From: Tetracentron sinense
Lineage: Eukaryota; Streptophyta; Magnoliopsida; Trochodendrales; Trochodendraceae
Direction of reading: 5' to 3'
NCBI GenBank assembly: GCA_015143295.1
Contig: CM026565.1
Coordinates: forward strand, 9,732,041 to 9,796,040
DNA length: 64,000 bases
Each line of letters begins with the position of its first letter. The first letter of the stretch is position 1. The translations under genes were made by a program, and so were the position numbers. The notes under the pieces are model-generated. The model was given only the letters and a program-made list of their open reading frames with translations. It made no database searches and had not been told where the DNA came from. Shown here one piece after another: positions 32,758 through 46,479 of the stretch.

Positions 32758-35360
32758 TATCGCGACCCAAAATACCTCCTGGGAGTTAGAGATACTTTGG
32801 CTCGTTATGTGCAATATCCGATACCAAACCATCCTGTCAAATTATACAAGGCAATACATAATAGAGACATAAAGTAATGCAGAAGCTTAAATCAAGTGTG
32901 GAAGCGTAACCCAAAATTTATTTTCTATATATATTCGGTATTCCAAGCTTGTACATACATAATCCAAAAGTAAAGGTGGACATGCCCACCTATCAAAATA
33001 CAAAATGAACTCTCACTATCACTCCACTGAGCAATAGTCTAGGTATGGCCACACGTCTAAGTCTCTCTCCTCCTGTGGCTGCAACGGGATAGGTGGATCC
33101 CTTTCCTTTACATATTCTTCTTCAACCCATGGCTTCGGGTTGCAAATGTCGAACGGACCTGCAGACATAACATGTTTGGCTGAGCATGGAATACTCAGCA
33201 AGCACAAACTAATAGCTAACCAAACAATAACAACATGACTCCACATGCAAGTATTTAAAGAAATAATAATCACAACATTCATGCTTAAACCCGTCGTGGA
33301 AAATGTTTCATAAAAACTTATACTTTTCTTGGAAATCAAACCATCTTATGCATGCTTATGAGTACTTATGAATGCTTGTGAGCCTCATGTTTTCTTATGA
33401 GTTCTTGTGAGCTTACAAGTTCTTATGACTTTTCTTATGAGCTTGTAAGCTTATTCTTCTGCACTTATGATCCCTAGAGACATATACAAGATCTTAGACT
33501 TGTAAGATTCTTATGAGTTCTTAAAAAGCCTTGCGAGACTTATGATCCGTGGAGTTTATGCAAGATCTTAGACTTAATCCTTATGAGCATGAGTTATCCG
33601 ATTTTAGAATACAAACCCAACGTTTGTCTTTGTCAATGCTTATGCTTATTTCTTAGGAATGCCTTTAAAAACCTTTCTTATGCTTTTTGAAATACATGCT
33701 TATGAGAAAACCTCGGTTCATGCAAGTGTGTGTGCTTGTAAGTGACAATAAATGCTATTGTGATCATAAGAATAATCAACATCATATAGCATTTCTACAA
33801 TTTCATGGACATGTGAATTATTGAAGGGAAAACATATATATATATATATATATATAGCATTTCACTTAATATTTTCCAAATGGGAAATTCTTTAAATCAT
33901 ATCTTCATTTTCTTAACTTAGTCTTCATTCAGGCATTTCATCAAACATGTAGTATATATACAACTCTTTCTTAGGTCCTTTCACACACATGATTTCACAT
34001 TTACATTTCATCAACATCATAGGTGTATTCATTATTGATATAATGCTCATCCACCATTTTTATCACACAACACCCATCACATACTAATTGGCATCCATTC
34101 GCCTTAACCTCCATACATTCACCACACATCCATTACATTTCCTTTAATCTTACTCTTTTAGGTTATATGATTAATTTCATGAAAATAACTCAAAATATAG
34201 GATAATACTAGGTTAACTATGAGAGTGTACTAACCTTGCGATCAAGGCTTGATCTTGAAGAAAAACCCCTTTGATTTGGGACTACAAGCTTGAGAAAGAA
34301 GGAACCCTTTGAGAATTGAGGGTTCTTTGCTTGATGGGAAAGAAAACCCTTGAAAATGCCATAGGAAACATTGCTGAGCATTGAGAAGAAGCTCCACACA
34401 TTGCTTGAGGTTGGATTTGAAGAATCCAAGCCAAAGGGATGATCTTGGGTTCTCAACCCTTGATTTCTCTCTCCAAAAGGGAAGAAGCCTTTAGGAACCC
34501 TAGGTTCTCTCCCCATCTTTCTCAAAATATTGCTAAGGGTGTTTATGAACACCCTTGGCTCGATCCAACCCTTAAAAGTAAGGGTGGGGTAGCCAAAAGA
34601 TCAAAATACCCTTAATGAAGTTTCTGCAAAACGCGAAGGACCGATTGATACCGATCGATCGGTAGTGGACCGAGCGATCGGTGCTTATGACCGAGCTCTC
34701 AGTAGTGGACCGAGCAATTGGTGTTTTGACTGAGCTCTTGGTCAAAAACCACCTCTCAGGAATTTTTCTCCATACAAATTTTTGGATCAGTCGAAAGATA
34801 CCGATCAACCGGTAGTGGACCAAGCGATCGCTAGCGACCGCTGCTCTATAGAAACGCATTTCGGTATTTCGGCCATAACTTTTGACTCCCTTATCGGATT
34901 TTGATGATTCAACTTTCGTTAGATTCGTCTTTCAAAGAGGAATAACTTTAATGCTTTATAAGAATTCAAATTTTGAGTTTTTATTTACAAAAAATGGCTC
35001 TAAAGATGACTGATATGCAAATGGGTTTCATTAACCCATTTTTGCAATAGATCCGATTTCGGAAATCAGACGGTTGACTTAACCACAACTCAAAATCAAG
35101 AAAAGTGGTCAACATGAACTTTGAAGAGGATTCCACTACCTTTCTAAAAATTCAAGAATCGCTCTATTCTGATCTGCGGTGAGAGAACTAGAGCTTTTCA
35201 AATTTGAGGGTATGCCAAAGCATAACCCTTGTTAATACTTAAGAGTATTCTATACTCTTACTCTCTTCATTCCAAACATCCATATACTAAAATATACTGT
35301 TAAAAGCTTTAATTTATTATATCATTCATTATACTAGGCCATCAAGATCCGGGTTCTACA
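32758..35360 (-). repeat. Element H 3' LTR
   Basis: 2.6 kb, with left edge next to CGCGACCCAAAATAC and right edge GGTTCTACA, followed by the purine tract. Seen: hairpin box 33179-33199, a diverged short-repeat zone built on CTTATGAG/TTGTGAGC words (33340-33620), a TA microsatellite (33834-33856), a palindrome cluster (34628-34840) and the distal block (34866-34935). No partner LTR is in the window, so no age estimate can be made. Confidence 0.85.
33834..33856. repeat. TA microsatellite
   Basis: About eleven TA dinucleotides inside the H LTR; a simple repeat with no visible function. Confidence 0.9.
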
Positions 35361-35373
35361 TCCTCCTCACCTT
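35361..35373 (-). promoter_or_regulatory. Element H polypurine tract
   Basis: TCCTCCTCACCTT directly after the LTR edge is purine-rich on the sense strand, with one interruption. It occupies the same position as the tracts of A and D. Confidence 0.65.
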
Positions 35374-35447
35374 ATAGAAATTTCATCCTCAAAATTTAGA
35401 CGATACATATAGATACAAGAAAGCCAATACATACATAACACCAAAAA

Positions 35448-38144
35448 TTACGCAAACAAGTGAGGGTACTTTTCTTTTACTTCCGCTTCGTGCTCTCATG
35501 TAGCTTCTTCTCTAGCATGATGTTGCCATTGAATAAGGACCAAGGGAATGACTTTGTTGTGCAAAACTTGGTCTCTATGGTTCAAAATCTGAATTGGCTC
35601 TTCCACTAAGGTAAGATCCTCCCGGATCTCCAACGGATCAACATCTAGAATATGGGAAGGATCAGGGATGTACTTATGAAGCATGGACACATGGAAGACA
35701 TTGTGAACCATTGCCATGTGAATGGGTAGAGCGAGTCAATAAGCCACCTCACCAACTCTGGTGGTGATCTCAAAAGGACCCACACACCTCGGACTAAGCT
35801 TCCCTCTTTTGCCAAACCTCATAACACCCTTTATCGGCGAAACCTTCACAAATACCATATCACCAACACGAAACTCCAGATCTCATCTATAGGTGTCGGC
35901 ATAGCTTTTCTGCCTGTCCTGAGCCGTCTTTAATCTCTCCCTGATGATCTTGACCTTATTCGCGGTTTGCTCAATCAATTCTGAGCCCAATATCTTTCTC
36001 TCTCCAACTTCATCCCAGTATAGGGGAGATCTACAACTATGACCATACAAGGCTTCGAAAGGTGCCATTTGGATGTTTGCCTGAAAACTGTTATTGTAGG
36101 GAACTCCACCAACGGTAAGTGATCCTCCTAACTGTCCTTGAAGTCCAACATGCAAGCTCGAAGCATGTCTTCTATAACCTAGTTCACCCTCTCGGTCTGC
36201 CCATCTGTTTGAGGATGAAAGGCGGTGCTAAAATCCAAACGGAAACCCATAGCGCTCTGAAAAGTCTTCCAGAACCTAGAAGTAAATCTTGGATCCCTGT
36301 TGGAAAAAATACTTACCGGCACTCCATGCAACCGAACCACTTCCTTGATGTATAATGCCACTAGCTGGTTTGAGTTAAACGTGGTCCGATATGGCAAGAA
36401 GTGAACAGACTTTGTCAACCGATCAACCACTACCCAAATTGCATCAGATTTCCTTGCCGTCCTTGGCAATCCAACAATGAAGTCCATGGAGATGTTCTCA
36501 CATTTCCACTCGGGAATAGGAAGCGATTGCAAAAGACCTGCCGGCCTCATATGCTCGGCCTTCACCTGTTGGAATACCAAGTATCTTAACACATAATTGG
36601 TGACTTCCCTCTTCATGTTCTACCACCAATATTGCTTCTTCATATTCTGGTACATCTTAGTACCACCAAGATGCACCGTGTATTTGGACCGGTGAGCTTC
36701 ATCTAGAATCTCGCCCTTCAACTCTGCATTCGTGGGAACACACAACCTTCCTTTAAATGTGATTGCTCCATTACTATTCACTGAGAACTCATCACTCCCC
36801 TTGCTAATCACCTTATCTTTATAAGCAAGTAGCTCTACATCCGAATCCTGCAACTCTCAGATCCGAGCTAGGATATAAGGCTTGACGGTAAGATTTGCCA
36901 TGACTGGCCCATAGGTAGGAATACTGAAACTAGTATCGAGTTTTGCCATGACCTCCAACATCTTCCACTCTAGAACCATCATGTGGGCTACAATTCCAAT
37001 AGGCTTTCTGCTCAAAGAATCCACCACCACATTAGCCTTACCTGGATGGTACTGGATTGAACACTCGTAATCCTTTAAGAATTCCATCCATTGGCGTTGT
37101 TGCGTATTCAACTCCTTTTGGGAAAATAGGTATTTTAAGCTTTTGTGATCAGTGAAAATGTCAAACTCTTCCCTATAAAGGTAATGCCACCAAATCTTTA
37201 ACGCGAATACCATTGTGGCCAACTCTAAGTCATGAGTAGAATAGTTCTTTTCATGATCTTTCAACTGCAGGGAAGCGTAGGCAATGACATTCCCGCAATG
37301 CATAAGAACACATCCTAGCCCGATGTTCGAGGCATCACTGTACGCCGTGAAACCTCCACTCCCAGATGGCACTGTGAGAACAGGGGCCGTAGTAAGCCTC
37401 TTTTTCAATTCTATAAAGCTTTCTTCACACTTGTCACTCCAAGCAAACTTGGCATTCTTCCGCATCAAATACTTGAGTGGTGCAGCTAAGCTGGAGAATC
37501 CCTCTATGAATCTCCTGTAGTATCCTGCCAAACCGAGGAAACTACATATCTCGGTAACACTTCTGGGTCTCTCCCATTTCATCACTGCTTCTATCTTTGC
37601 TGGGTCTACTGAAATACCCTTGGAAGATACCACGTGGCCAAGGAATGCCACTTTCTCCAACCAAAATTTGCACTTACTCAATTTGGCATAAAGTCTATGC
37701 TCTCGAAGAGTTTCAAGTGTAAGGCAAAGGTCTCGATCATGGTCCTCTCGTGTCAGGGAATATACTAAGATATCATCTACAAAGATGATAACACATTTTT
37801 CGAGACAAAACTTGAACACCCAGTTCATCAAATCCATGAACGCTACCGGTGCATTCGTTAGACCAAAAGGCATAACTAGAAACTCGTAGTTCCCGTACTG
37901 AGTCCTAAAGGCAGTCTTTGGAACATCTTCAAACTTGATCTTCAACTGATGATAGCCAAATCAGAGATTAATCTTGGAGAAGAACCTTGCTCCCTTCAGT
38001 TGGTCAAACAAATCATCTATCCGTGGCAATGGATAACGATTCTTGATCGTGACCTTATTCAACTGTCTATAATCGATGCACATTCCCATCGATCCATCCT
38101 TCTTCTTCACAAAGAGTACTGGAGCTCCCCATGGTGACACACTT
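35448..38144 (-). pseudogene. pol: Element H pol region (RT, RNase H, integrase, chromodomain), cut by element F
   Basis: Seen in sense order from the F junction: the end of the RT fingers (wording [17 protein letters not shown] near 38090-38140) and FVDDILVYS (about 37750-37790). RNase H shows [10 protein letters not shown] (near 37320-37350) and [10 protein letters not shown] (37135-37170). Integrase zinc region near 36560-36720, integrase core ([21 protein letters not shown]) at 36180-36480, chromodomain-like C-terminus near 35470-35620. It closely resembles the pol regions of A and D. Several breaks are present. The upstream part of pol is not in the window. Confidence 0.88.
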
Positions 38145-40024
38145 TGTAGAACCCCGAATCCTCATTTCACTAAGTAGTGAATAGTATGTGAATAGTGTTT
38201 AAGAAGAGTCTTGTACACAAATGGACTTTATGCTAATATACATCTTTGGACAATTGGCATACATGTGTTGATAGGTCTATATATGCTTAAGGAGTATGTT
38301 TTAAGCATAAAAGGGTGTTAGAATTGGATTGGAGAATGTTCAAGTAGTGAAAAAAGGGTTTTGTAGCAAAACAGTGGATCACCGATCGCTCGGTGATAAC
38401 CACCGATCGACCGGTCTTCTACCAATTGCTCAGTAGCTATCGACTGGTTAACTGATTTGTATGAGAAAAAATACCAGAGAGGGTGTTTTCAACCGATCTC
38501 TCGGTTGGAACCACTGATCGCTCGGTAAGTCACCGATCGCTCGGTCTATACCACCAATCGATCGGTTATATGCAGATTTTCTTCATTAAGGGTTCTTAAG
38601 TCTTTAGCCACTACCCCTTGGCCTATCTAAGGCTTGTTTGTGCCTTAGGGTTTCAGAAACCCTTAGTGCATATTGTTGAGTGATTTTGAGAGGAAGAAGA
38701 AGGAGAGAAGCTAGGTTGTTGCTCAAGCTTGAAGGAGAGACCAAGTTCTTCCCTCCTTTAGTGTTTTTCAACCAAGAACTCAAGGTTCTCACTTGTTCCA
38801 AGCTTTTGGAATTAAAATAACTGATTTCACCAAGGTAGATACATGCTACTACCAATCTAATGATGCTACTAGTTACCATATGAGGTTCTTCTTATTTTGT
38901 ACTATATATCTCTTGATTGTTATGGTGTAAAAGGTTGTTTTTATACTTGGATGTGACTTATCACTATGATGCACTCTATGTGTTTGTTTTATTACCTCTA
39001 AGGCCTTTTGGGTGTTTAACCATGATATTACTCTCATACGTTTATATGCTCGCATGTCTCGCATGAATTAATGTTTTCCATGGATTCTTCAATGTTACGG
39101 AAAGGCTTTTTGAATAAGTGATTTAAAAGATGATTCTAAGAAACTCCATGATATCTTCTAAGATCGGTTCACAAGCTCCAAGGATCATACTTAACTCACA
39201 AGAACTCTATGATAAGCTCTAAGATCGGTTCACAAGCTCTAAGGATCATGAATACAAATGCTCTAAGATCTCTATGTTTTGCACTATGGATATGCTCTAC
39301 GGTATTGCTCTATGTCTCTACGGATCATAAATAACTCTAAGGAACTCCATGAAATCTATGAACTCCAAGAACTCACAAGGCTATGATTATCGCAAGACTC
39401 ACACAGTTTTAGTTTCGGATTTCATCATATGTGTTATTTCATGGTTTCCACGCTTTGACATGTTTTAAGGGTTTCATTCTCCATGATTTGCTTGCTCTAT
39501 GTTGTTATTACTTTATTGTTAGTAGTATGTATACGCTGAGTATTCCACGCTCAGCTGGTATTTGTTATCAATGACAAGTGCTCGGGTTCCTTTCGATCTG
39601 TGTGGTACAGAGCCTTGGGTAGAAGAGGAGAATTACAACCCGAAGCTTTCTATGGACCACTACCAGGATGATGGCCCACTAGATAGGCGTAATGACTGCG
39701 ACTTCTGTTGACTCTATTAGTTAGAAGACTTGATATTTTGTTAGGTGAGAGTGGGACTTGTCCACTCCACATTTGGAATACATATACAGTGATATTTTTG
39801 TTGGTTCACACTTGGACCGAGTAATAGGAGTATTCAGTTATATTCTGCTCCTACAATGTTAGTTATATTTTGCTTCCGCTATGCATTTAAAAATCATTTT
39901 CGTTGCGTATATCTGTGTACTCTGGTAGGTTTCTATGCGTGCCTTATGTATCATATTGAGGTATGATACGGCGGTCACAAGTCAAAGTATCTCTAACTCC
40001 TAGGGGGTATTTTGGGTCGCGACA
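38145..40024 (+). repeat. Element F 5' LTR
   Basis: Starts TGTAGAACCCCG and ends GGGTCGCGACA, 1.88 kb. Palindrome cluster 38378-38570, weak TATA-like site near 38622, hairpin box 39535-39555, and a zone of short CTCTAAGGATCATA/TCACAAGCTC repeats at 39130-39400. It aligns with solo LTR E over its whole length. Confidence 0.92.
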
Positions 40025-40028
40025 GACT

Positions 40029-40040
40029 TGGTATCAGAGC
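40029..40040 (+). promoter_or_regulatory. Element F primer binding site
   Basis: TGGTATCAGAGC, four bases after the LTR edge, complementary to the 3' end of plant initiator-Met tRNA. Confidence 0.92.
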
Positions 40041-40054
40041 TCTAGAGATCGGTT

Positions 40055-42280
40055 TGTTAGACATGAAGCCCAGAAAAGTCAATTAGATTGTTAGAACCTT
40101 ACTAATTTGATTAATAAATGCTTCTTCTTAATCTATTGTGTATTCATTATGGGTAATTGACCATGATCATGAGATGATCTATACGATATGAGATATCAAT
40201 AAAGGTCCATAGGATATATTGTAGGAAAATTATGTAATTAGATTATCACAGGTAGATATAACTTTCCGGTTCCTTATACCTTATATAGTCACAGCTGTGG
40301 GTGAAGCTGGGCACTTCAGTTATATGGCTGCCAGAATGCTAAGATGTTCTCAATAGTTGAGATGTAGTTCTATCTCGAACTATTGTAATGGAGACTACAC
40401 ATCAGCATATGGGTGCTTAAATGTACACTGACTGATTGCATTCAATGAGAGACCTCTTGCATAAACATACTATCAGATAGTTGGTCTCTCATTCACATTG
40501 AATGGTTTCGATGATCCTTAGATCTGATGAGTTCATCTATGACTGAGTAGTGATCTAACTGTTTTGATTCCACCAACTTATTTTCTAATTTAGGGAATAC
40601 AATACAGTGACAGTTGGATAGTCAGAAAGTTGTTCAAGTCATGATGAATTTTAAACAAGAAATTCATATTCATTAAATTGAGAGATTATCCAAGTTCCGG
40701 GTAAGACAGTTGATTAAGTTCAAATCCTGCACAGGTGATTTTGAAAACAAAATAAGTTTTGAAATATACTTTTATTAAAAGGTATTATACTTATAAAAGG
40801 ATTTTTTCAAAATGTTTTTCATGAGAAATTGTTTCTCATGGCTTAATCATAAGTCTTGGAAACCCGGATGATTTGCAATGGGCTATGGGTTAGATAGTAT
40901 GTCAATCTCAAAGGCTCATTAGGGATAATGTATTTGGAAGGATAAATTGAATTTAAAAGTTCACGTGGTGGGATCCGTAATGGTTAATGTTCATACACTG
41001 GTATTCAATTGCAACATGGATATCTCACGTCACTTGAAATTCCGATGTAATTCCCGTTTAGGGTCAATGGGATATCATTGAATAAGCCAGGGTAAGAATG
41101 TCCCAGAGCAATCTGTGGAGGTGCTCACATAAGAAATACAAGCTCAATAATTGATTAAAATTTAATCAATTATTTTAAGTGATTAAAAGTTAATCATTTA
41201 ATTAAATAGATTAAAAGTTAATCTATTGTTTAAATTAATTGTTAATTTAAACTAAGGGATTATTTTAGTAATTATTTGATTAACATAATTAAAGGGGAAA
41301 TGGGTTTGACCCATATCCATAAACCCATTAAAATTGACCTTTAATATGGGCCAAAGCCCATGGGTTTAAACCCTAGGGTGGGGTGCCCACTTGAGGAATC
41401 CTAATTGGATTAAGATTTGTTTAATTGAATAATTATTGAAATATAATTCCTTTTATTATGGAATTAAAATCCAAGTGTTGGATTGCAATTAGGATTAAGA
41501 TGTTATTGTAATTAGATTACAGTAAGGAGTTTTAACTCCTCAAATCCCACCCCCCATAGTAGCTCACACCCCCCTCTTGTGGACTCCTAGTTTGACTAGG
41601 TTTCCTACTTTGGTGTAGGATGTTGACTTATCCCTTTTAATTAAGGAATCCTCTTAGAATAGGGACTCTTTAATTAATAAGATTACTATAACTAAAGTAG
41701 TTATATATTAAGTAGGAGTTTATTTAATTAATAATAAGAGTTATTGTTAATTAATAAATCCTACTAGATAAGATCAAGTTGGAGTAGGATTAGGATTAGG
41801 ATAAGATCCTAGTCTATAAATACCCCAACATCCTAGACCATTAAATAGAATTCTCCAGAATTTTTTCTCTCCTCTCCTCTCTCTCTCAAAACCGTGAGCC
41901 CTAGGGGAGATCCCTAGGGATTTTCGTGAGCTATATTGGTGGTCCTAGTTGGGTTTTGCAAATCTAGGGTTTTGAACCTTAGTATTATTGGTGATAAAAG
42001 GTCTACACCATTGATCCATCTTCTTCCTCTTGCTTCTTTAATTCTAAAGGAGATTCTAAAGCTTCGTGGGGATAGCGAAGAACAAGGATCGAGCTTCTAG
42101 TATTATTTCGGAGAAATCTCTACAAAGTGTTCTGACGGATCGAGTGGATTAAGCTTCACCGGTGAAAAGCATTCACCGAGGTGATATGACTAAAACTCTT
42201 AGATAATTTTGATTCTTTCTATGGTGTTATGATCTAGGGGATCCAGTTTCCGCATAAATTTTTATCCGGATCTCCCTTCA
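40055..42280 (+). repeat. Element C 5' LTR
   Basis: 2.23 kb, matching 57241-59563. TATA box TATAAATA at 41815-41822, followed by a CT-rich start region (TTTTTTCTCTCCTCTCC near 41860-41885). The U3 is rich in ATTAATTAA/TTAATCA words (41150-41280). Confidence 0.93.
41815..41822 (+). promoter_or_regulatory. TATA box of C 5' LTR
   Basis: TATAAATA, with the same site at 59093-59100 in the 3' LTR (TATAAATT). It is followed about 45 bp later by a CT-rich tract. This is a typical plant core promoter layout. Confidence 0.65.
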
Positions 42281-44049
42281 AGTGGTACCAGAGTGCATGG
42301 TTAGGAGTGTTTTTTGTTTATTTTGATAAGGTAATTAAATGGATGATTTAATTCATGAGATGAATTAATTTAGATTTATTTAATATTGCTCGTAGTTTTT
42401 ATTATTTTATTTGTTCATAAGATGAATAAATAAATATTTATTATATTATTGAATGAGATTAGATAATTAAATAAATTTTAAAAACTAGTATTATATGTGA
42501 TATAATTAAATTCAAAACGGAGAGTTTATTTTGAAATTCCTTTTAAATGATTTGATCATTAATTAATAAATCCCATGGTGTTTAACAACCTTGCTTAAGC
42601 GTTCTTGGAGATTAAAGCTTATTTCGATTTAAATTGATTCATGGATTTTCGGATTTGTATTTGATTAGAAGAACCGATACAGTTTCGGTATTTTGGTCAT
42701 ATCTATATGACCGTGATTCCGATTTAGGTCCATCAGTACATCATTTCGAAGCCATCAAATAGATCTACAACTTTCGTGAAGAAAGTTTTTCCAGAATCAA
42801 TCTTTTTGAGGGTCAAAACTTGAGTCGAAAATCTAAAATGGGAAAAAGAGTTTTCTAAATTAATTTTCCAAGAGGCTTTCAAATTTTTCCTAAATTACAT
42901 TATTTGATTATGAAAATTTTTTTATGGAAAATATAATTGTTTTATTTTTTTTGGGGTTTAATCTATATAAGATATAGATTTTAATCGGGCGATTTGATAA
43001 TTGTTATCAAATTTTAAATCCTTTTAAAATAATAAAAAGTACTCCATCATCATGTAGCATCTATTTTATATGAGATTATAGTTATGGGTCATATTTTATG
43101 ATAAATTGTTTATCATTCATGCCTTCATATTAGAGGTTAATATGTAGTAGGTTTTGGCAATCTTTAAAGGGCAAATTCATTCAGTTTCCCTAAAAAAGGC
43201 GAATGGAATACTGGTTTCTCTAATGCCATTTAAATTCTGTTTAATGCATTGGTGGAGATGCTACGAAGGAGGATGTTGTGATGTGATCTAGATGAGATGA
43301 TAAATGAAGGGATCGCGAAGGAGTTTGCGAGCTACATTTATTCTTATCACATTCCCTTGCATCCATGCATTTTAAGTTATTGACCCATAACGATTAATCT
43401 CATATACTAATGTTTTATTATCATAAGATGATAACTGCTGTTTATTTTATCATGAGATGATATCTATTTATATGTTTAATTATTTTGTTGAAATAATTGC
43501 TCTTGATATATCATGTGTATATAAGACTGGGGACAAGTCCCTAAGTATTATGATCTTCTACCATACACTATGTGATCCTATAGTGGGGAGTGTGAGTAAG
43601 CTGACAGGCCAAATCCGAGCCCAATCCCTCTCACCTATGAGTGAACATGGTGAAAACTAAATAAGCAAATAGTGGGAGCAATAATGCCAAAGCGTGAGCT
43701 TTGCTAGGAGTTTATTAGGTTCATGGTAGGTGGGCACATGAATAAGAGATATTACACAATAACGCCAAAGCGTAAGTATAACATCCCTTATAGATCAGAC
43801 AGAAGATTGAATGCTCCAGGATTCACAAGATGAGATCTGTGAAATTGGAGAAGATAGTTTCTATCTACCTATTCAAGGCGATGTGATGATGTGCCCAAAG
43901 GCAGGATCACATTAAGCCAGTGTCTAGGTTTTCGATGCCAATTAACACTTCCCTAATTGGAAATACCATTAGAAACAGACCCATAATCTATTGGTATTAA
44001 TGAATACAAAAGATCCCTAATACTGTCTTATTTATCATTTGATTAGATC
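42281..44049 (+). other. Element C leader with primer binding site
   Basis: A 1.77-kb AT-rich leader. The primer site TGGTACCAGAG begins at 42283, two bases after the LTR edge, and resembles the initiator-Met type. No coding similarity was found. The short frame at 43457-43660 has no recognisable features. Confidence 0.7.
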
Positions 44050-44311
44050 ATGACAGGCCTACACCCATTAACTGAAATTCTTCGTGATGCAAAGTTAGTA
44101 GAAACGAACTATGTAGACTGGAAAAAAAATATTAGAATTGTATTTGCCATGGATAACCTTGACCTATGTATTTGCCGTGGGTTTATTGAATAAATTGGAA
44201 ATTCTTCATGGAGAGATGGATGCCATCACTCAAGTTCACACTGTTCTGCAGTCACTCCCTCCGACCTTCAATTCATTCGTGTTAAATTATAACATGAACA
44301 AGAGTGAATTG
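44050..44311 (+). pseudogene. gag: Element C gag, upstream fragment
   Basis: Starts at the Met of MTGLHPLTEILRDAKLVETN, followed by YVDWKKNIRIV, the usual copia gag opening (LxxxNYxxWKxxI). It ends with element D's left target duplication AATTG (44307-44311). The first Met is chosen because the copia gag motif begins about 15 residues later. Broken. Confidence 0.75.
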
Positions 44312-45089
44312 TGTCGCAACCCAAAACCCACCCTAGGAGTTAGAGTGAACTTTGGACGACTAATCATGACTTGCTTGACAACCAACCTGCAAAACCCACA
44401 GAGCATATACAATAGAGGACATTATAGCGAAAACATAACCCTAATGCACAGCGGAAGTCTACCAAACCTCTATGTATAGGCATACGCAGATCCAAGTTTA
44501 TACAAAAGTAACCAGAAGAAAGTGCGGACAGACCCACCAAAATACATGAATGTATATCTCTCATCTCACCCACAGCTATTCACTCAGAATCTACAACCAC
44601 CTAATGGTAACCCTCTACTGGAGGTTCCTCCAAAGGTTCCTCGACGTACTCCTCTTCCACCCATGGACCAGGAGCACAAACATCAAATGGAGCAGCAGCT
44701 CCTCAGAACCTACCGACATAAGAAGTACGGTTGAGCATGGAATACTCAGCGGGTACCAAATACTAACCAATAGTTATAGCATAAAAATGGCAATACATAA
44801 ATCAGGAGCAATTCATATATGTTAGACGGAAACAATTCATATCATACAAGGAAGTAAAGCAATTTATAATCATGCTTGTATTTCGTAGAAAGCCGATAAA
44901 ACCTCTTGAAAACATCGTGCACTTGACTTGGCTTGAAATATCTTTTCGTACTTGAAAGCTTGTCGTGTTTGTCTTACTTGATCTTGTCGAGCGTGTCGTA
45001 CGTGTCATGTCATGCATGTCATGCGTGCTTGCTTGTGATCATGTAACTTGTGAGATACACTTGTGAGATATCCTTGTGAGATGCGCTTG

Positions 45090-45240
45090 AGAGATGCCTT
45101 GAGAGGGAAGGGAGACCCTTCTTTATGCAATGCACTTGCGAGGGAAGGGAGACCCTTCTTCATGATATGTATGTACTTGCGAGGGAAGGGAGGCCCTTCT
45201 TCATGATATGCACTTGTGAGTGAGGGGAGACCCCTCGTGG
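45090..45240. repeat. ~45-bp tandem array in D LTR
   Basis: Four units of CTTG(C/T)GAGGGAAGGGAG followed by CCCTTCTTCATGATATG. The GGGAGACCC/GGGTCTCCC words make each unit partly self-complementary. Repeated identically at about 52940-53090 in the partner LTR. It occupies the position of the ~68-bp array in A and G. Confidence 0.85.
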
Positions 45241-46155
45241 AATGTTGGTTCTTGTTTTCTTGTGAAAAGCGAGGTAAAACATATCGTAGGATATATCCCA
45301 CCTCTAACCATGTTCTTGAAAACCTCGATAAATCATGTCATGCATGCCGTGCTCATGGGAACCGTGTACATACTTGCATTTAAATTTAAATATGACATTT
45401 GGGTAATTTCACAACACATATAACATCAATGATTGAGCAATGTAATATTCATATCATTTAGGGAAAGCAAGAAAACACACTATCATAGGCCCTAGCAATA
45501 TTCATAATTTATTAGGCATGCATTTCCTAATTTACAACTCATTTTATTCACCTTGGCATTTCATCAAACATGGTGTGTTCATTATTCATTATTCATTTAA
45601 ACCTAAATCATGCTTTTCTAGGTGAGTTTACTCACATCATAAAGGTGTGTTTATTATGGATACAATGCCCTCCCCATTTTAATCATCACAACACAACCCT
45701 TGGCATCCAATCGCCCATTCCATCTCCATTCACCATTCACAACCATCCATCTTATAGCACATGTGTAAATGAAAGAAAATCAAAAGAAATAAAGGGAAAA
45801 GAGGAACTATAACTAGGAGGGTAGTAAGAAGTACAGACCTTGAAGAAATGAGGAAGAAACCCCTTCCAAAAACGACCGTGAAGTGCTGCCCTAGCTTGGG
45901 GAACGCTCTCCACGAGTGCTTGAGCCATGATCTTGGAGAAAAACCGGACTTGAAGTGATCTAGGTTCTCAAAACTCCTTCGATTCTTCTCCAAAAGCAAA
46001 ACCCTAGCTTAGGAAACCCTTTCTCCTCTCTTCTAATCCCCCAAATCCTCTAAGTGTTGAGAATGAGCCCTAAAGGCTCGGGTTACACTCTTAAGGTAAG
46101 AGTGAACCGACCAAAAGACCATAATACCCTTACTGAAATTTCTACAAAAACATGA

Positions 46156-46470
46156 GTGCCGAACACGTTGTGCTGTGAATAGTGCCGAACACGTTGTGTT
46201 GTGAATAGTGCCGAACACGTTGTGCTGTGAATAGTGCCAAACACGTTGTGCTGTGAATAATGCCGAACACGTTGTGCTGTGAATAGTGCCCAACACGTTG
46301 TGCTGTGAATAGTGCCGAACACATTGTGCTGCGAATAGTGCCAAACACGTTGTGCTGTGAATAGTGTCGAACATGTTGTGCTGTGAATAGTGCCAAACAC
46401 GTTGTGCTGTGAATAGTGCCAAACACGTTGTGCTGTGAATAGTGCCGAGTACGTTATGCTGTGAAGGGTG
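46156..46470. repeat. 26-bp minisatellite in D 3' LTR U3, about 12 units
   Basis: Unit core CGAACACGTTGTGCTGTGAA, 26 bp period. The partner LTR has about 13 units at 54006-54345. It lies where A, G and H have the GATCGATC palindrome cluster. Each unit carries an ACGT core. Minus-strand reading frames here are repeat artefacts. Confidence 0.92.
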
Positions 46471-46479
46471 CCGAACCCG

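Noticed and set aside
44364-45301. ORFs conserved exactly at 52214-53152, looking like paralogous genes
   Set aside because: They lie in the two LTRs of element D, so identity reflects LTR duplication. The same applies to 5445-5955 against 13014-13521 in element A.
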